Part shown: in pieces, positions 60,862-64,000 of the stretch
How the letters are laid out: every line of letters starts with the position of its first letter
How positions within the stretch are numbered: position 1 is the stretch's first letter
NCBI RefSeq assembly: GCF_021129305.1
Contig: NZ_JAJOMB010000015.1
Span: 1 to 64,000 of the forward strand
Direction of reading: 5' to 3'
Length of the DNA: 64,000 nucleotides
From: Kineosporia babensis
Lineage (GTDB): Bacteria; Actinomycetota; Actinomycetes; Actinomycetales; Kineosporiaceae
Made by a program: the position numbers and the translations under genes
Notes under the pieces: generated by a model
The model's input: the letters and a program-made list of their open reading frames with translations, nothing else
Database searches by the model: none
What the model was told of the DNA's origin: nothing

Positions 60862-62517
60862 TCAGCTCTCGCGAACGGTTCCCACCCCGTCCACCGCCGC
60901 GACCGCGAAGCGCCGGGTCACCCGGACCGCCTCGAGCATCCGCCGATCGTGCGAGACCAGCAGCAGCGTGCCGTTGAACGACTCCAGGGCCTGCTCCAGC
61001 TGCTCGATCGCGGGCAGGTCGAGGTGGTTGGTGGGCTCGTCCAGCACCAGCAGATTCACCCCGCGGGCCTGCAGCAGCGCCAGCCCCGCGCGGGTGCGCT
61101 CGCCCGGCGACAACGTGCCCGCCGGGCGCAGCACGTGCCGGGCGCCGAGGCCGAACTTGGCCAGCAGCGTGCGCACTTCGGCATCGGGCCAGTCCGGGAC
61201 CTGTGCGCCGAGGGCCCGGGCCACCGTGTCGTCCCCGGTGAAGGCGGAGCGGGCCTGGTCGATCTCGCCGACCACGACCCCCGACCCCAGCGAGGCTCGT
61301 CCGGCAACCGGCTCCACCCGTCCCAGCAGCAGTGAGAGCAGAGTGGTCTTGCCCGAGCCGTTGGGACCGGTGATCGCGATCCGGTCGGCCCAGTCGATCT
61401 GCAGGGTGAGCGGGCCCAGCCGGAACTCGCCGCGCTGCACCACCGCCTGGTCGAGGGTGGCCACCACCGAACCGGAACGGGCCGCGGCCGCGATCTCGAA
61501 CTTCAGCTGCCATTCCTTGCGCGGTTCCTCGACCACGTCCAGGCGCTCGATCATCCGCTGCGTCTGCCGGGCCTTGGCGGCCTGCTTCTCGGCCGACTCG
61601 GCGCGGAAGTTGGGGACGAACTTGTCGTTGTCGGTGGCCTTGCGCCGGGCGTTGCGCACGCCCTTGTCCATCCAGTTGCGCTGGGTACGGGCGCGTTCCT
61701 CCAGGCCGGACTTGGTGTCGGCGTACTCCTCGTAAGCCTCCCGGGCGTGCCGCCGGGCCACCTCACGCTCTTCCAGATAGGCCTCGTAGCCACCGCCGTA
61801 GACGCTGACCTGCTGCTGGGCCAGGTCCAGCTCGACCACCCGGGTCACCGTGCGGGTCAGGAACTCCCGGTCGTGGCTGACCACCACCACGCCGGAGCGC
61901 AGTTCGGTGACGAAGCGCTCCAGCCGGGCCAGGCCGTTCAGGTCCAGGTCGTTGGTGGGCTCGTCCAGCAGGATCACGTCGTAGCGGCTGAGCAGCAGCG
62001 AGGCCAGTGCGGCGCGGGCCGCCTGGCCGCCCGAGAGCGCGCTCATCAACGTGTCCAGGCCCCCGACCAGCCCGGTGGCCAGCCCGATCTCGGTGGTGAC
62101 CTGCTCGGCCCGCTCGTCGAAGTCCGCGGCGCCGAGCGCGAGCCAGCGTTCCAGCGCGACCGAGTAGGCGTCGCCGTCCCCGCCGTTGGCCAGAGCCTCT
62201 GCGGTGGCGTCCATCTCGGCCTGCGCAGCGGTGATCCCGCAGCGCCGGGAGAGGAACTCCAGCACGGTCTCGCCGGCCCGCCGTTCGTGCTCCTGCGGCA
62301 GGTAGCCCACGGTGGCCTGTTCCGGGCTCAGTGAGACCTGGCCGGCCTCGGCCTCGCCCAGACCGGCCAGGATCTTCAGCAGGGTGGACTTGCCGGCGCC
62401 GTTGGCGCCGACCAGTCCCACCACATCGCCGGGCGCGACCACCAGGTCGAGACCGGTGAAGAGCTGACGGTCACCGTGCCCGGCGGCGAGGTCGCGGGCG
62501 AGCAGGGTTGCAGACAT
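60862..62517 (-). CDS. ABC-F family ATPase
   Basis: A 551-residue soluble protein with two ABC domains. Walker A motifs are GANGAGKST (37-45) and GPNGSGKTT (about 382-390), with signatures LSGGQAARAAL and LSPGERTRAGL. A charged linker (about 230-320) lies between. ABC-F proteins act on the ribosome in translation or antibiotic protection. The exact subtype is not clear. The ATG overlaps no neighbour. Confidence 0.92.
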   Translation of the reverse strand: MSATLLARDLAAGHGDRQLFTGLDLVVAPGDVVGLVGANGAGKSTLLKILAGLGEAEAGQVSLSPEQATVGYLPQEHERRAGETVLEFLSRRCGITAAQAEMDATAEALANGGDGDAYSVALERWLALGAADFDERAEQVTTEIGLATGLVGGLDTLMSALSGGQAARAALASLLLSRYDVILLDEPTNDLDLNGLARLERFVTELRSGVVVVSHDREFLTRTVTRVVELDLAQQQVSVYGGGYEAYLEEREVARRHAREAYEEYADTKSGLEERARTQRNWMDKGVRNARRKATDNDKFVPNFRAESAEKQAAKARQTQRMIERLDVVEEPRKEWQLKFEIAAAARSGSVVATLDQAVVQRGEFRLGPLTLQIDWADRIAITGPNGSGKTTLLSLLLGRVEPVAGRASLGSGVVVGEIDQARSAFTGDDTVARALGAQVPDWPDAEVRTLLAKFGLGARHVLRPAGTLSPGERTRAGLALLQARGVNLLVLDEPTNHLDLPAIEQLEQALESFNGTLLLVSHDRRMLEAVRVTRRFAVAAVDGVGTVRES

Positions 62518-62560
62518 GACCCAGAGGATGTTTCATCCTGGGCCGCAACTCAAGCCGATA

Positions 62561-62974
62561 TCAGGCGTAGGCCCGCGGCAGCGCCCGCGGGCTGCCGGAG
62601 GGCACGATCTCCTTGCCCAGCGGGGCCAGGGCGACCAGCGCCAGCTTGATGTTGGCCCAGCCGAACGGGATCCCGATGATGGTCAGGCACAGGCCGACGC
62701 CGGTGACCACGTGACCGATCGCGATCCACACCCCGGCCAGCACGAACCACAGCACGTTACCGATGAACGACGGCGTGCCCGCGTCGTGCTGCGCCACGAT
62801 GGTGCGCCCGAACGGCCAGAGCACGAACCCGGCGATCCGGAACGAGGCGATGCCGAACGGGATGGTCACGATCAGCACGAACATGATCAGCCCGGCGACG
62901 GCGTACCCGATGGCCAGCCAGAGCCCGACGAACAGGAACCAGATCACGTTCAGGACGAAGTTGATCGCGTCCAC
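62561..62974 (-). CDS. YccF-domain membrane protein
   Basis: A 137-residue protein with two copies of a helix pair ending in PFGIASFRIA and PFGWANIKLA, as in YccF. Four membrane helices are predicted. Function unknown. The start is GTG at 62974. Confidence 0.87.
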   Translation of the reverse strand: MDAINFVLNVIWFLFVGLWLAIGYAVAGLIMFVLIVTIPFGIASFRIAGFVLWPFGRTIVAQHDAGTPSFIGNVLWFVLAGVWIAIGHVVTGVGLCLTIIGIPFGWANIKLALVALAPLGKEIVPSGSPRALPRAYA

Positions 62975-63009
62975 GGCGAGCCCTCAGCTTTCTTGGTCTG
63001 TTGTGACAA

Positions 63010-63050
63010 AACCTCCACAGGTCCCAAACGAGACAGGACCCGTGGAGGTT
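63010..63050 (-). terminator. Intrinsic terminator of the phosphofructokinase gene
   Basis: A 15-bp stem with one mismatch (aacctccacaggtcc / ggacccgtggaggtt). Read on the minus strand it is followed by ttttgtc, a T tract. Confidence 0.9.
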
Positions 63051-63068
63051 GCACCGACGTCCCAAGTT

Positions 63069-64000
63069 CTAGTGGGACGTGCTGACCGGCTTGCCCTTCT
63101 CCTGGCCGATCGCGCCCAGCAGCTCGTCGAACCAGGGCTGCGCGGTGTCGAACGGCTTGCCGCCCCTGATCCGCGGGAACTCGATCGCCCGGAGTTTGTC
63201 GCCCTGTTCCTCGTCGTGCCCGATCACCCCGCTGACCCCCTCCAGCGCGCTCTGCACGGCCAGGTCCACGCAGCCCTTGATCAGGTGCAGGTCCTGGGCG
63301 TTGGCGGCGGCCGAGCGGGAGAAGTAGCCGCTCTTCTGGACCAGCACCTTCTCGGCGCCGACCTTCTCGGCGAACTGCTTGGCGAACCACTGACCAGGGT
63401 TGATGGTGTCCAGCTTGACGTGCCCGAACGCGTCCCGGTCGGGCTCCTCGCCCTTGGCGATCAGCTCGGCCACGATCGAGTCCACCCCCGCCCCCTCGGA
63501 CAGGAAGATGTTGACCGCACCGACCTCGTCCATCTGCTTGCGCAGCCGGGTGGCCTCGGCGTCCAGGTCGATGTCGAGCTCCGGGACGAACACCGCGTGC
63601 ACGTCCCAGGAGCGGATGTCGTTGCCGAACCCGGCGTACTGCTGCTGGGTGACCCACTCGCGGTACTTGGCCGCGGTGGCCGCGGTCAGCCAGCCGCAGT
63701 TACGGCCCATCACCTCGTGCACGATCAGCATCCGCAGGTTCGAGGAGTGCTCGGCGACGATGTTGCGGGCGTAGATCGCGCCCTGCTCGGCCGCCGTGTA
63801 GGCGCCCAGGCTCTGGCGGATCGGCACCACGTCGTTGTCGATCGTCTTGGGCAGGCCCACCACGGTCAGCTCGTAGCCGTTGCCGTGCAGGTAGGCGGCC
63901 AGGTCGGCGGCGGTGGTGTTGGTGTCGTCACCGCCGATGGTGTGCAGGACGTCCACGCCGTCCTTGGTCAGCTGTTCCGCGGCGACCTTGAGCGGGTCCT
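63069..64000 (-). CDS. pfp: 6-phosphofructokinase, PPi-dependent type (N-terminus beyond the window)
   Basis: The C-terminal 310 residues of a phosphofructokinase. The phosphate-donor loop reads GGDDTNTT, and the next motif reads PKTIDND. ATP-using enzymes have glycine at both variable positions (GGDG, PGTID), while Asp and Lys mark pyrophosphate users. I therefore infer reversible PPi-dependent phosphorylation of fructose 6-phosphate. Also visible is the sugar-binding segment EVMGRNCGWL. The reading frame continues past 64000, so the start is not seen. Confidence 0.92.
   Translation of the reverse strand, partial: DPLKVAAEQLTKDGVDVLHTIGGDDTNTTAADLAAYLHGNGYELTVVGLPKTIDNDVVPIRQSLGAYTAAEQGAIYARNIVAEHSSNLRMLIVHEVMGRNCGWLTAATAAKYREWVTQQQYAGFGNDIRSWDVHAVFVPELDIDLDAEATRLRKQMDEVGAVNIFLSEGAGVDSIVAELIAKGEEPDRDAFGHVKLDTINPGQWFAKQFAEKVGAEKVLVQKSGYFSRSAAANAQDLHLIKGCVDLAVQSALEGVSGVIGHDEEQGDKLRAIEFPRIRGGKPFDTAQPWFDELLGAIGQEKGKPVSTSH

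Noticed and set aside
1-64000. tRNA genes, rRNA, prophage, insertion sequences or toxin-antitoxin pairs
   Set aside because: I saw no TPsiC-arm sequences in a cloverleaf setting, no transposase or integrase motifs and no terminal inverted repeats. A tRNAscan or ISfinder run would settle this.

Overview
The window is about 70% GC, gene-dense DNA. Its gene content is that of a filamentous or spore-forming actinobacterium: actinobacterial LexA/SOS boxes, an nrdR-nrdJ class II ribonucleotide reductase pair, a PAC2 protein, an orphan DUF397 protein, a PPi-type phosphofructokinase and an RsbW-like ATPase. I infer a Kineosporia-like member of the Actinomycetota. That placement rests on gene content only, and the sequence carries no rRNA or tRNA to confirm it.

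Layout. 1-4 kb: a strong hairpin, two doubtful small ORFs, a large STAND-type LuxR regulator, then an exact 6 x 25-bp tandem repeat. 4-12 kb: LigB-like protein, miaA and dapF (translationally coupled), a convergent rRNA-methyltransferase-like gene, hflX, an RsbW-like ATPase and a DinG-type helicase. 12-19 kb: a carrier-protein-like small protein without the modified serine, then a DNA-damage and dNTP block. In that block lexA diverges from a LysM membrane protein across three SOS boxes, and nrdR-nrdJ follows behind two NrdR-like boxes. 19-22 kb: three tandem DUF2500 genes, a secreted calcium-binding repeat protein and a LysR regulator. 22-28 kb: a glycine-betaine type ABC operon (proX-proV-proW) and a NarL-type two-component system. 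28-34 kb: a GAP-family membrane protein, an APH-like kinase, an ASCH protein, two tiny membrane proteins flanking a 16-bp/63-bp tandem repeat, and a hydantoin-type racemase/NCS1 transporter/GntR unit. 34-40 kb: a stand-alone 5'-3' exonuclease with an SOS box and a C-terminal clamp-binding-like motif, a MarR regulator and a full-length HrpA helicase. 40-46 kb: a Tat-exported Rieske lipoprotein and two large secreted paralogues of a family I cannot name, with a small secreted ORF between them. 46-56 kb: prs, SRPBCC, M50-like protease, GT87, class B PBP, PhoD-like phosphatase, prfC. 55-64 kb: a PadR regulator with its own palindrome, PAC2, DUF397, PAP2, an ATP-dependent DNA ligase, ABC-F, YccF and the 3' part of a PPi-type phosphofructokinase cut by the window edge.

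Most of the window is ordinary chromosomal core. I saw no prophage, transposase, CRISPR array, toxin-antitoxin pair or tRNA. The least ordinary items are the paired secreted paralogues (40.6-45.8 kb), a 46-bp sequence shared between a non-coding spot at 3.9 kb and the signal-peptide region of one of those paralogues, the SOS-linked exonuclease, the LysM protein with a long repetitive N-terminal region, the DUF2500 trio, and two tandem-repeat arrays placed directly after genes.
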